Shown piece by piece: positions 45,582 through 53,081 of a DNA stretch of 64,000 nucleotides. The DNA is from Sphaerochaeta pleomorpha str. Grapes (lineage in GTDB: Bacteria; Spirochaetota; Spirochaetia; Sphaerochaetales; Sphaerochaetaceae), in assembly GCF_000236685.1 (NCBI RefSeq), contig NC_016633.1:1178001-1242000 (forward strand), written 5' to 3'. A program made the position numbers and the translations under genes. Under the pieces are notes generated by a model, which saw nothing but the letters and a program-made list of their open reading frames with translations, ran no database searches and was not told the DNA's origin. How positions within the stretch are numbered: position 1 is the first letter of the stretch; the number at the start of each line of letters is the position of its first letter.

Positions 45582-45631
45582 TACGAAGTATTAATCAACT
45601 ATTTTAAATAAAATAATTTTTTGAGGAAAAA

Positions 45632-46162
45632 ATGGTTTTAAATGGTTTACATGCAACAACAGCTAGTAATTATCAAAATATTTGTTGTGAAGGCTTTAAA
45701 AGTGGAACAGGCTTACGTGGTTCTGGAGTATATTTCTGGGACGATGAAGAAGGCCTAGCCTATGAATTATCATGTAACTGGTATGATTATAGTTTAAATA
45801 AACTCAAAGCTTATAAAGATTGCGAAAATAAAGAAATGGTTATTATTTTGGGGCAATGGGATATCGAGGAGAATGAGTTTATTGACCTTGAAGCACGAGA
45901 ATTACGAGTTGAAATATATCAAACCGGTATTGCTTTGAAAATTGATATGACAAATAGAAGCAATCTATGTGGATTGTTTGATGCTTTTATTAAAAGATTT
46001 GAAATAGAGATAGGATGTCAAATAAAAGTTATGGGAGTTGGTGTTTCTCCATTATCAAAAGATTATTCACCAAATTATCCCTGTCAGGTATTAGGACCAC
46101 CCTATTGCTATATTGTTAGAGATGCAGGCATAATAAGGCATAGCCTATACAGGAGGACATGA
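45632..46162 (+). CDS. ADP-ribosyltransferase-like protein, probable toxin of a TAC system
   Basis: 176 residues, no signal or TM. The N-terminus has the layout of the ADP-ribosyltransferase fold: GLHATTASNYQNICCEGFKS with His-7 and a following helix, then GTGLRGSGVYFWDDEEGLAY with Tyr-34 in the GxGVYF strand. This matches the His and Tyr of the H-Y-E group (PARP/diphtheria-toxin-like NAD transferases); the last acidic residue is not securely placed. GAGG lies just upstream of ATG. It is translationally coupled to the next gene, and a SecB-like gene follows. By order and content it corresponds to the toxin of CmdTAC-type systems, whose CmdT modifies mRNA. AT-rich composition points to transfer. 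Confidence 0.6.
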   Translation: MVLNGLHATTASNYQNICCEGFKSGTGLRGSGVYFWDDEEGLAYELSCNWYDYSLNKLKAYKDCENKEMVIILGQWDIEENEFIDLEARELRVEIYQTGIALKIDMTNRSNLCGLFDAFIKRFEIEIGCQIKVMGVGVSPLSKDYSPNYPCQVLGPPYCYIVRDAGIIRHSLYRRT

Positions 46163-46530
46163 TGAAAAATTCTCTAAGAGTACAAAAAACTATAAAAAAA
46201 GTACTCGAAGAAATGAGAAGGATGTCTCCAGAAGAATTCCAAGAGGAACTCAGCCATTCAATTGATGGTGAGTTTGCTCAACTTCTAGACAAATCAGGAA
46301 TGTTTGAGGCAACTAGTGATCGTGATTTTTCTGTAAGCAATATTCTCGAGCAGAAAGAATTTATCGAAGTTTTGCCTTTTGCTACTATTAATAGTTTTTT
46401 AGTAAATGAGGGAACAGAATATATTACAATTGTTCATCCAAAAAACCCTATTCTTCATTCGGAGAATAGGGTATTCTATAATGAAATAAGTTGTGAAGGA
46501 TATTCCGTATGGACACAAAAAGCCGCATAG
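46162..46530 (+). CDS. Probable antitoxin of the TAC system
   Basis: 122 residues. Start ATG 46162 has AGGAGG at 5 nt; an overlapping ATG 46159 is too close. A basic/amphipathic N-terminal helix (SLRVQKTIKKVLEEMRRMSP) is followed by an acidic helical region (EEFQEELSHSIDGEFAQLLD) and a C-terminal beta-like part ending EISCEGYSVWTQKAA. The aromatic C-terminal end could serve as the chaperone-binding addiction sequence known from TAC antitoxins. It overlaps the SecB-like gene by 22 nt, ensuring coupled synthesis. No family recognised; the role rests on gene order. Confidence 0.55.
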   Translation: MKNSLRVQKTIKKVLEEMRRMSPEEFQEELSHSIDGEFAQLLDKSGMFEATSDRDFSVSNILEQKEFIEVLPFATINSFLVNEGTEYITIVHPKNPILHSENRVFYNEISCEGYSVWTQKAA

Positions 46531-47012
46531 TTGCTGATTTTCAATTTATAGGCTACAAAGTAGATAACATTAAATTTTCTGTAATCCCGTCTGTGACTAT
46601 ATTACAGCGAAGAGAAATTTGTAATGAAGACAGTTTTCAATTTAAACTAAATATCCGTTCGCCCCAAAGGCTTTCCAATTCTGATAATGAGATTGCTTAT
46701 GTTGGTGGTCTTGATATCAAAGTGAGAATACTAACCACTATAAATGATAAGAAAAAAGTGATAGCTAAAGGAAATTTTGGCATCGCTGGTGTGTTTAAAA
46801 AAATTGGTGATATGCCTAAAGCCCAAGAAGAATATATGGTAAAGGCAACAATACCTTCAATTTTATTAGGATACTTAAGAAGCACAATATCATCGACCTT
46901 TGCCAATGCAGGGTTTGGAAGTTTTATCATACCGCTAATAAATATTAGCAATATTGTAAAAGATACAAATATACAAATTGTTGATGCTCAGGGAACTCCT
47001 GTAGAACTCTAA
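46509..47012 (+). CDS. SecB-like chaperone of the TAC system
   Basis: 167 residues. Similar in layout to SecB: N-terminal beta strand FQFIGYKVDNIKFSV, four-stranded sheet with LDIKVRIL and GNFGIAGVFKKIG (compare the AGxF segment of SecB), and C-terminal part IPSILLGYLRSTISSTFANA followed by GFGSFIIPLINISNI, which parallels the LFPYARE...GGFPPLxLxPVNF motif of SecB. ATG 46509 has AAGGA 8 nt upstream. SecB is otherwise typical of Proteobacteria; solitary SecB-like proteins elsewhere are usually TAC chaperones that stabilise the antitoxin. This is the best evidence for the nature of the operon. Confidence 0.75.
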   Translation: MDTKSRIVADFQFIGYKVDNIKFSVIPSVTILQRREICNEDSFQFKLNIRSPQRLSNSDNEIAYVGGLDIKVRILTTINDKKKVIAKGNFGIAGVFKKIGDMPKAQEEYMVKATIPSILLGYLRSTISSTFANAGFGSFIIPLINISNIVKDTNIQIVDAQGTPVEL

Positions 47013-47087
47013 TTTCGGATATCACAAAGATTATACTATGTGAGATTATAAAACGAAGGGGTTAACTGAAATTAATCCCAGAGTATT

Positions 47088-47954
47088 TTAACCTTTCGGT
47101 TGCTTCTCCCATCGCTTTTTCACATAATTTAGATACTCGAGATTTTTCGTTGCACCGCAAATTTCTCCTAGTTCACGACCAGTTCTTGTCAGAAGGATTG
47201 ATTCTACAGGGAGTGAATAGAATTCTTGATCACCATCCTTCGTAGATTGCAAAGGAATATCTCCTTCTTCATCAAAATACTCATAGTTCATTACTGATTC
47301 ATCAGAAATCAGCCCCAAAGTTTTAAATCCTGTTTTAATTTGTTTCTTTATCAGCCCTAAAGATTCTAGTTGAATAGTATCAAAATATGAAATACCAAGA
47401 ATTCGTTCAGTCTCATCATTTTCAATATAATATGCAGAAAGCAAACCTCCAAATTTGAAAAAACATGATCCAAATCTTGTGAATAATTGCGCAGTTCCTT
47501 TATCCAACTGTTCAACGATCACCAAAGTTTGTCGAGAGAACGATCCAGGGCAATTAAATTCACCGGCTATTATTTTAGCCCATAAATGCTGCATCTCATC
47601 ATCAGAAGAAATCGATGATTTCTCAAAGTGTAATCTTAGCCAATCTTGATCGACCTTATTAGGATTGAAAGTTGAGGACGAAACTTTAAAATTTGGAATA
47701 GCTTTATTAAGGACACCTTGATAATTATCATGCTTAATATAATTCATTCGCATAATTGATTGGGATTCTTTCTTGGTAAAACCAAATAAAGTTCTCATAC
47801 GGATGAGATCTGTCATAGCTTCTGCCTTTGCCTTTCTCTTTACGCGAGTGGGTTCATATATTACACCAGTAGCATTAGCAATTTTTATTATTGCCGTATT
47901 TATTGGTTCTGCAAGTTTGGAAATAGTTTCTAGCAGATCTTCAGGTTCTTTCAT
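47088..47954 (-). CDS. DUF2806-family protein
   Basis: 288 residues, soluble, helical N-terminal part. The central segment VDQDWLRLHFEKSSISSDDE plus MQHLWAKIIAGEFNCPGSFS and RQTLVIVEQLDKGTAQLFTR is the characteristic DUF2806 pattern. Members are often found in mobile islands and near phage defence genes, but their function is unknown to me. It is convergent with the TAC operon (75 nt gap) and AT-rich like it. The C-terminal part looks winged-helix-like (YFDTIQLESLGLIKKQ...) and could bind nucleic acid or protein. Confidence 0.72.
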   Translation of the reverse strand: MKEPEDLLETISKLAEPINTAIIKIANATGVIYEPTRVKRKAKAEAMTDLIRMRTLFGFTKKESQSIMRMNYIKHDNYQGVLNKAIPNFKVSSSTFNPNKVDQDWLRLHFEKSSISSDDEMQHLWAKIIAGEFNCPGSFSRQTLVIVEQLDKGTAQLFTRFGSCFFKFGGLLSAYYIENDETERILGISYFDTIQLESLGLIKKQIKTGFKTLGLISDESVMNYEYFDEEGDIPLQSTKDGDQEFYSLPVESILLTRTGRELGEICGATKNLEYLNYVKKRWEKQPKG

Positions 47955-48107
47955 TTTCTATCCTTTCGTTGAAGTGATAATTTTCACTTCATTCCACTAA
48001 ATATTATTTACTTCCTAATGTGCGTAAATTTCGGAATCAGAACTTACAACAGGGCAATAATAGCTTACGACATTCTACTTTCATGTATTCCTCTCCAAGA
48101 TTAAATA

Positions 48108-48356
48108 CTATTGCAATGATAAATGCATTTTCTGTCTAAGCAAATTTTTTCTACCGTGAGAAATTGAACTTCGCAAAACCGATTCACCAAATCCTTTGTC
48201 CAATTCTTCAGTAGAGATGTTCTTGCAAGCTTGAAGACAGGCAATCACGCGTTCTTTTGAGTAGCCTGGAACCTGGCTTAGTCCCAGATCATAAAAAGTC
48301 TCGATATCAAGCTCTATGGAATCAATTGTCAATGTTTGCTGCTTATTTTCAAGCAT
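48108..48356 (-). CDS. Small island protein of unknown function
   Basis: 82 residues, hydrophilic (LTIDSIELDIETFYDLGLSQ..., C-terminal basic SHGRKNLLRQKMHLSLQ). AAGGAGGAG lies 8 nt before ATG, a very good binding site that supports it as a real gene. Its upstream region is shared with the divergent exported protein gene at 48620. No family recognised; size and basic tail could fit a regulator or accessory protein. Confidence 0.6.
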   Translation of the reverse strand: MLENKQQTLTIDSIELDIETFYDLGLSQVPGYSKERVIACLQACKNISTEELDKGFGESVLRSSISHGRKNLLRQKMHLSLQ

Positions 48357-48619
48357 TCCGGCAACTCCTCCTTTTTACTGTACTATGAAAAAACTATAAC
48401 CAAAAGCTATTTTTCGTTTTGGAACAAAGATATTTGGCTACCTTGTTAAATTGTTATAGATTTATTTGTTTATGGAAAAGGAAAGTATATCCTGAAAAAC
48501 ACTCCCCTGTGCTTGCCATAATACTTCTATTAACAAAAATCAAAAAATAATAATCTACTAGTGATATTTCCTTTATTCTCTAAAGAAGTTATTCTTCTAA
48601 ATTTGAAGGAGTTATAATT

Positions 48620-49252
48620 ATGGCTAAAAAAATAATTATTGTTTTCTTGATAGCTGTGGTTTCTATTGCCTCTCTTTTTTCCGAAGATGTTATCTTCCTT
48701 TCTGACGATATAAATATCAAATACGAAAATGATATATGGGATAAGCTTATGGATGATTCAGTTAAAGTAATTACTGTTCTCTCTATGTATCAAAATCAGG
48801 GGTATGTATCTTTGTTTAATTCAGATGCTTTAGGTGATTTTGAAATCATATATTTATCGGAAGAAGGTCGTGGCATATTAACAAACATGATTAATAAATA
48901 TTTGAATTGGGAGACCTTGGCTATTACTAAGGGTGTTTCTATTTCAAAAGATATTCCAGACTTGAAAATTCCTGTTTTCGCATATTATTCATTGATGAAA
49001 GAGCCCCATACTGTAAAGGGTCTGACACTTACTGCTAGTTTTTATTCTACTTCACCGAAAATACATTACTTAATACTTGAAACAGATGAAAAAAAAGTTG
49101 CAGATAATGACTTTCTTACTTATAAGATGGATTCTTGGTATTTTGATCATGAAGCAGCTATTGCTTTGGAAAAATCACTTACAAAAGAAAATATTGAAAC
49201 AAAAATTGATGAGTATAACAAACAAGAAGATATTGAATCTGAATTTGTTTAA
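48620..49252 (+). CDS. Exported protein of unknown function
   Basis: 210 residues with a signal peptide (IIIVFLIAVVSIASLFSED) and no lipobox. The mature part is mixed alpha/beta, rich in Asp, Lys and Tyr, with no motif recognised. GAAGGAG precedes ATG. Codon use is AT-rich like the neighbouring island genes. It is the last gene before the right attachment site, about 170 nt away, a common position for cargo genes. Confidence 0.65.
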   Translation: MAKKIIIVFLIAVVSIASLFSEDVIFLSDDINIKYENDIWDKLMDDSVKVITVLSMYQNQGYVSLFNSDALGDFEIIYLSEEGRGILTNMINKYLNWETLAITKGVSISKDIPDLKIPVFAYYSLMKEPHTVKGLTLTASFYSTSPKIHYLILETDEKKVADNDFLTYKMDSWYFDHEAAIALEKSLTKENIETKIDEYNKQEDIESEFV

Positions 49253-49312
49253 TAAAACAATTTGTTGTGTTGTCATCGGGAGCTTTGAACCATTATATTT
49301 TTACTAAAAATG

Positions 49313-49331
49313 ATGTGCCCTCTTTGTGCCC
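49313..49331 (+). repeat. GTGCCC direct repeats near attR
   Basis: GTGCCC at 49315 and 49326, period 11, same orientation as the pair next to attL (37402, 37414). Confidence 0.4.
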
Positions 49332-49424
49332 ATTCCTTGATATACATACTCTATTCTATAAATGCAAAATGCCCATTTGGTGGTACAAAATAAAGATTCT
49401 CTGATAATAAATCGGAAGATGCTG

Positions 49425-49438
49425 CCGATCGCCGGTAA
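49425..49438 (+). repeat. Right attachment site (attR) of the island
   Basis: CCGATCGCCGGTAA, an exact copy of the 3' end of tRNA-Leu at 37327-37340. Confidence 0.85.
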
Positions 49439-49447
49439 TTTGGTAAC

Positions 49448-49478
49448 AAACTCCTTACATTGTAGGGAGTTTTTTTTA
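49448..49478 (+). terminator. Original tRNA-Leu terminator, displaced
   Basis: AAACTCCTTAC (49448-49458) pairs with GTAGGGAGTTT (49462-49472), an 11-bp stem followed by further T residues. With the island removed it would lie about 10 nt after the tRNA. Confidence 0.8.
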
Positions 49479-49521
49479 TTCCCGTAAAATCATGATTTGA
49501 ACCCAGTTAGAGCCAGCTTTC

Positions 49522-49551
49522 TTGCCCACCTTCCCCTTCCTTTGCTATAGT
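49522..49551 (+). promoter_or_regulatory. Promoter of the tyrosine phosphatase gene
   Basis: TTGCCC (49522-49527), an 18-nt spacer, TATAGT (49546-49551). Transcription would start near or at ATG 49559, so the mRNA may be leaderless; no Shine-Dalgarno is visible. Confidence 0.5.
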
Positions 49552-49558
49552 GAGCCCC

Positions 49559-50020
49559 ATGTATAGGATTATGTTCGTATGTCACGGCAACATTTGCAGG
49601 AGCACCATGGCCGAGTTCATGTTGAAGGATATGGTAGGCAAGCTCGGACTATCAGATCAATTCTGCATTGCATCCTCGGCTACCAGCCGTGAAGAAATAG
49701 GAAACGGGATTCATCCTGGCACAAAGGCCAAACTCAGGGAACAAGGAATCGCTTTTGCAAACCACAGGGCAATTCAGTTGCGTAGCAGCGATTATGATTC
49801 GTATGACCTGCTGCTTGGCATGGATGAGAACAACAAGAGAAACATGCTTCGGATCTTTTGCTCTGACCCCCAGGAAAAAATCCATCGCTTGCTTGACTAC
49901 ACCCCCTCACCCCGCGATATTGCAGACCCCTGGTATACGGAGAACTTCGAGGCAACCTTTAAAGATATAAGGCAAGGATGCCTTGGTCTGTTGGATTATC
50001 TGGCTAGTAAAAACCGCTAA
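49559..50020 (+). CDS. Low-molecular-weight protein tyrosine phosphatase
   Basis: 153 residues, usual size. The P-loop FVCHGNICRSTMAEF contains the nucleophile Cys and Arg of the CxxxxxR(S/T) motif; the general acid Asp is in DIADPWYTENF. Bacterial members dephosphorylate tyrosine kinases, often in polysaccharide control, or arginine-phosphate. A GTG nine bases upstream is also in frame, but the ATG fits the family start. It is the first chromosomal gene after the island. Confidence 0.93.
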   Translation: MYRIMFVCHGNICRSTMAEFMLKDMVGKLGLSDQFCIASSATSREEIGNGIHPGTKAKLREQGIAFANHRAIQLRSSDYDSYDLLLGMDENNKRNMLRIFCSDPQEKIHRLLDYTPSPRDIADPWYTENFEATFKDIRQGCLGLLDYLASKNR

Positions 50021-50026
50021 AGTCCA

Positions 50027-51124
50027 TTACCAAATATACAGGTCAACGGGCAACTTGTCTTTTTTATACTGATAGAAATACCGATAGCCGGTTCTCCAGG
50101 TAACCCACTGGAGGGTTTCTTCATATGCGGGGTCCTCACGGTCCTTGAGACAGGCCAGATTTTGCTCATACCCGTAGGGACCGCCGCTGTCTTCCGGAGG
50201 AGCTTGTCCTATCATTTCCAAAAGCGTTGCATGCAAGGTACTGCCGGTAATTTCTCTCTCAAAGATGATTTCATGTTGCCAACTGTCACCGAAATCATAC
50301 AGGTAGGTACAGCTTTTCTTCTCAGGGAATACATCCTTGAGCAGGACATGACTTTCCTCCCGTATCTGTATCCCGTCACCATACAGACCAATCTCATCAT
50401 CAAAATCATCCATGGTTATTTTATCGTTATTTCCTAGACTGAACTCATGGAGGTGACAATTCTGCCATTCAAATATCTCTTGCAAAATGGTATGAAACTG
50501 GAAAAAGGAAATACAGGAGGGAACGATCAACCTACGAAACACATTCTCATGCTCCAACTCCAAAGTAACAGATACCTGCAAAGAAGGGACAACCGCTTGC
50601 AGATTGCCTTCCAAACCGCAAATATCCTGCATTGCCATCTGAAAAACCTGGCAGATCTTCAATCGATCCTGCCTGTCTCTATACATTCGCGAACATCTAA
50701 GCGAAAGAGCTGACTGAAATATAGTTTTTTCATCGAGAAACCTAGCATTGAATTGAGCGTCTCGCACAAGGGCGTTCATTTTTGAAGTCATGCTTCGATT
50801 CGCACTCTGGGAATAACCGACATCCCCTGCCATCTCGAAATATCGGCGAATCATTTTTTCGCTGACACCCTCCATAAGGAAAGCCCTTTTGATAGCCTCT
50901 TGTAACAAAGCCTCTATTCTTGCCATATCCTTTGGCTTAAGCCGGTAGAGAAATACGCAGTAATGGGTAAGGTTATTCATAGCCATGACAACCTTGTGTC
51001 TGTTCCAAATGCAGTAGTTGACATGCCAGGCGAAGAAGCTGTCCTCATCACCAGTCCTTGGTAGCAAATCACCGCTTTTTTCTCCCAGATTGTCAAGCAT
51101 AGCCTTCGTACATTGGTATTTCAT
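50027..51124 (-). CDS. pRiA4b ORF-3-like domain protein
   Basis: 365 residues. The N-terminal half (TKAMLDNLGEKSGDLLPRTG...FFAWHVNYCIWNRHKVVMAM) looks like a DUF6933-type domain. The C-terminal half is the plasmid pRiA4b ORF-3-like domain: SVTLELEHENVFRRLIVPS, WQNCHLHEFSLGN, TYLYDFGDSWQHEIIFE and PPEDSGGPYGYEQNL. Function of the family is unknown; it often appears near mobile DNA, here right beside the island end. Convergent with the phosphatase (6 nt gap). Confidence 0.83.
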   Translation of the reverse strand: MKYQCTKAMLDNLGEKSGDLLPRTGDEDSFFAWHVNYCIWNRHKVVMAMNNLTHYCVFLYRLKPKDMARIEALLQEAIKRAFLMEGVSEKMIRRYFEMAGDVGYSQSANRSMTSKMNALVRDAQFNARFLDEKTIFQSALSLRCSRMYRDRQDRLKICQVFQMAMQDICGLEGNLQAVVPSLQVSVTLELEHENVFRRLIVPSCISFFQFHTILQEIFEWQNCHLHEFSLGNNDKITMDDFDDEIGLYGDGIQIREESHVLLKDVFPEKKSCTYLYDFGDSWQHEIIFEREITGSTLHATLLEMIGQAPPEDSGGPYGYEQNLACLKDREDPAYEETLQWVTWRTGYRYFYQYKKDKLPVDLYIW

Positions 51125-51310
51125 TTACTCACTCCCTGCTAATAGTAACACCACATACAAAAAACTTCTATTTTTCTTTCAGAAAAGAGGTTGCTTTCCT
51201 TTGTGTTTTTCATGCCAAGAGAAAACCCTCATACGGTCACACAGCAAAAAAGTACAGGAACCGTAGCCAAGGAAAGGTAGGATAAAAGAATGAAACAGAA
51301 AGATTTTTCT

Positions 51311-51338
51311 TTGTTACCCTGATAACAAGATGTACAAT
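51311..51338 (+). promoter_or_regulatory. Promoter with overlapping inverted repeat before the symporter
   Basis: TTGTTA (51311-51316), a 16-nt spacer, TACAAT (51333-51338). TTGTTA and TAACAA (51323-51328) form an inverted repeat across the -35 region, a possible operator. Confidence 0.5.
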
Positions 51339-51381
51339 GAGCAAAGAAACTATTGCCTTCCAAAAAACAAAAGGAGTTGTT

Positions 51382-52683
51382 ATGGAAAAGGAAATGAAAA
51401 AAAAGGTGAAAGGGCCTTTGGGGTGGTATTTTAATTTCAACCTGCTTTACAGGATTCTCATCGGCTTGGTCCTCGGGGCAGTTCTTGGCCTCATCTTCAA
51501 GGAAAAAATCCTTTGGGTCTCACCCTTCGGGGCTTTGTTCGTCCGTCTGCTCAAGATGATCATGATGCCAATCATTCTTTCGACCATCATCGTAGGAGCC
51601 TCCTCGGTCAGTCCCGCCAATCTCGGGAAAACAGGGATCAGGATTATCCTGCTCTACCTTGCAACCTCGGCCTTCGCAGTATCGATAGGCCTTTTGATGG
51701 GCGCAATCTTCAGGCCAAGTGCTGACCTGGCTTCCCTCTCTGTAGATGCTGCAATCAAAACAGCTACAGCAGTACCTCTTTCAACCACGTTGATCAACAT
51801 TGTCCCGACTAGCTATGCGCAGGCTGTTGTCAATGAAAACGTCCTCCCGGTTATTTTCTTCTCGCTCCTGTTTGGTATCGGGATCTCATACTTGCGTGTC
51901 TCAACCGATGCACGTTCAAAGAAATTAGGAAACGCGGTTTTCGATTTCTTTGACGGAGTCTCCACCATCATGATGAAAATGATCAGTGGTATCATGGAAT
52001 ATGCACCGATAGGCGTAATAGCCCTTGTAGCCGAAGTCTTTGCAAAGAATGGATCGAAGGTAGTAGGATCTTTGGGTATTGTCACCCTTGCCACCTTCCT
52101 TGGCTATGCAATCCATATCTGCATTATCTACCTGGGACTGCTTGCCCTGAACAAACTCAGTATCAAGACCTTCTTCCATGAAGCAAAAAACCCCTTCATA
52201 ACCGGTTTTGTCACCCGTAGCTCGAACGGAACGTTGCCAATCACCATTAAGGCTGCCGAAAACCTTGGGGTACAGAAAGACATCTATTCGTTCTCCCTAC
52301 CTCTCGGGGCGACGATCAACATGGATGGTACGGCAATCTACCAGGGAGTATGTGCAACATTCATTGCCCTCAGCGCAACGGGACAGGGATTTACCCTTGC
52401 CCAGATGGGCTTGATAATAGTGACAGCAACCCTTGCCTCGATTGGAACGGCAGGGGTCCCAGGTGCCGGAGCTATCATGCTTTTGATGGTTCTGGATGCC
52501 GTCGGCCTCCCTGTTGTTGCAGGAACCCCCATTGCCGGAGCCTATGCAATGATTCTCGGAATCGACGCTATTCTCGACATGGGAAGAACAGCCTTGAATG
52601 TAACAGGAGACCTTACCTGTACGACTGTCACCGCAAAAATGCTCAAAGAACTCGATATGACCTGCTGGAACAACAAGGCATAA
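51382..52683 (+). CDS. Dicarboxylate/amino acid:cation symporter (DAACS)
   Basis: 433 residues, sodium- or proton-coupled uptake of glutamate, aspartate or C4-dicarboxylates through the inner membrane. Family motifs: RLLKMIMMPIILSTII, the hairpin-1 serine motif TRSSNGTLPITIKAAE, and LPLGATINMDGTAIYQG (NMDGT in TM7), followed by GTAGVPGAGAIMLLMVL. ATG 51382 follows AAAGGAG; the upstream extension lacks support. Monocistronic with its own terminator. Confidence 0.93.
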   Translation: MEKEMKKKVKGPLGWYFNFNLLYRILIGLVLGAVLGLIFKEKILWVSPFGALFVRLLKMIMMPIILSTIIVGASSVSPANLGKTGIRIILLYLATSAFAVSIGLLMGAIFRPSADLASLSVDAAIKTATAVPLSTTLINIVPTSYAQAVVNENVLPVIFFSLLFGIGISYLRVSTDARSKKLGNAVFDFFDGVSTIMMKMISGIMEYAPIGVIALVAEVFAKNGSKVVGSLGIVTLATFLGYAIHICIIYLGLLALNKLSIKTFFHEAKNPFITGFVTRSSNGTLPITIKAAENLGVQKDIYSFSLPLGATINMDGTAIYQGVCATFIALSATGQGFTLAQMGLIIVTATLASIGTAGVPGAGAIMLLMVLDAVGLPVVAGTPIAGAYAMILGIDAILDMGRTALNVTGDLTCTTVTAKMLKELDMTCWNNKA

Positions 52684-52701
52684 GGCTAGTATCACAGGTA
52701 A

Positions 52702-52734
52702 AAGGAATGCAGGTTTTTCCGGCATTCCTTTTTT
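52702..52734 (+). terminator. Terminator of the DAACS symporter gene
   Basis: AAGGAATGC (52702-52710), an 11-nt loop, GCATTCCTT (52722-52730), then TTTT. Confidence 0.85.
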
Positions 52735-52755
52735 ATGCCTTGACCACTGCCAAAT

Positions 52756-52774
52756 AAATAGATAGTCTCTATTT
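52756..52774 (+). promoter_or_regulatory. Candidate operator of the ArsR/SdpR-type repressor
   Basis: A perfect inverted repeat, AAATAGA TAGTC TCTATTT, 25 nt before the repressor start. Typical size and place for an autoregulatory ArsR-family site. Confidence 0.55.
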
Positions 52775-52799
52775 AGAACACTTTCAAAATAGGAGCACT

Positions 52800-53081
52800 A
52801 TGGGATTTCCAGAAACCATCAAAGCAATTGCAGACCCTGCCAGAAGGGAAATTCTTCTCATGCTCAAAGCGGGAAAACTTTCTGCCGGGGAAATTTCAGC
52901 CCAACTGGGCGATTTATCAGCACCTACCGTTTCCTACCATCTCTCCCAACTAAAAAAAGCCTCCCTGATTACCGAAACAAAATATAAAAATTTTATTTAC
53001 TATGAATTGAATGCATCGGTATTTGAAGAAATCATGATCTGGTGTGCCCAATTCACAAGGGAAAATGAACATGAAACATAG
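52800..53081 (+). CDS. ArsR-family autorepressor (SdpR-like)
   Basis: 93 residues, winged helix: IKAIADPARREILLMLKAGK, AGEISAQLGDLSAPTVSYHL with recognition helix and SQLKKASLITETKYKNFIYY wing. No metal-binding CxC is present, which fits the SdpR branch rather than metal sensors. The gene overlaps an SdpI-like gene, as in Bacillus sdpRI where SdpR represses the pair and SdpI (immunity protein) sequesters it. TAGGAG lies upstream of ATG. Confidence 0.88.
   Translation: MGFPETIKAIADPARREILLMLKAGKLSAGEISAQLGDLSAPTVSYHLSQLKKASLITETKYKNFIYYELNASVFEEIMIWCAQFTRENEHET

Larger units (their letters stand above)
37341..49438. mobile_element. Genomic island in tRNA-Leu, about 12.1 kb
   Basis: Bounded by a 14-bp direct repeat of the tRNA 3' end. 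It begins with an integrase remnant beside the tRNA, as in phage-type islands, and contains nested mobile elements (IS3 fragment, RIT element, half a DDE/ATPase transposon), phage lysis-like genes, and AT-rich accessory genes including a toxin-antitoxin-chaperone-like operon. Base composition differs from the flanks, especially at 45.4-49.3 kb. The integrase is broken, so the island should not move by itself. Confidence 0.85.
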
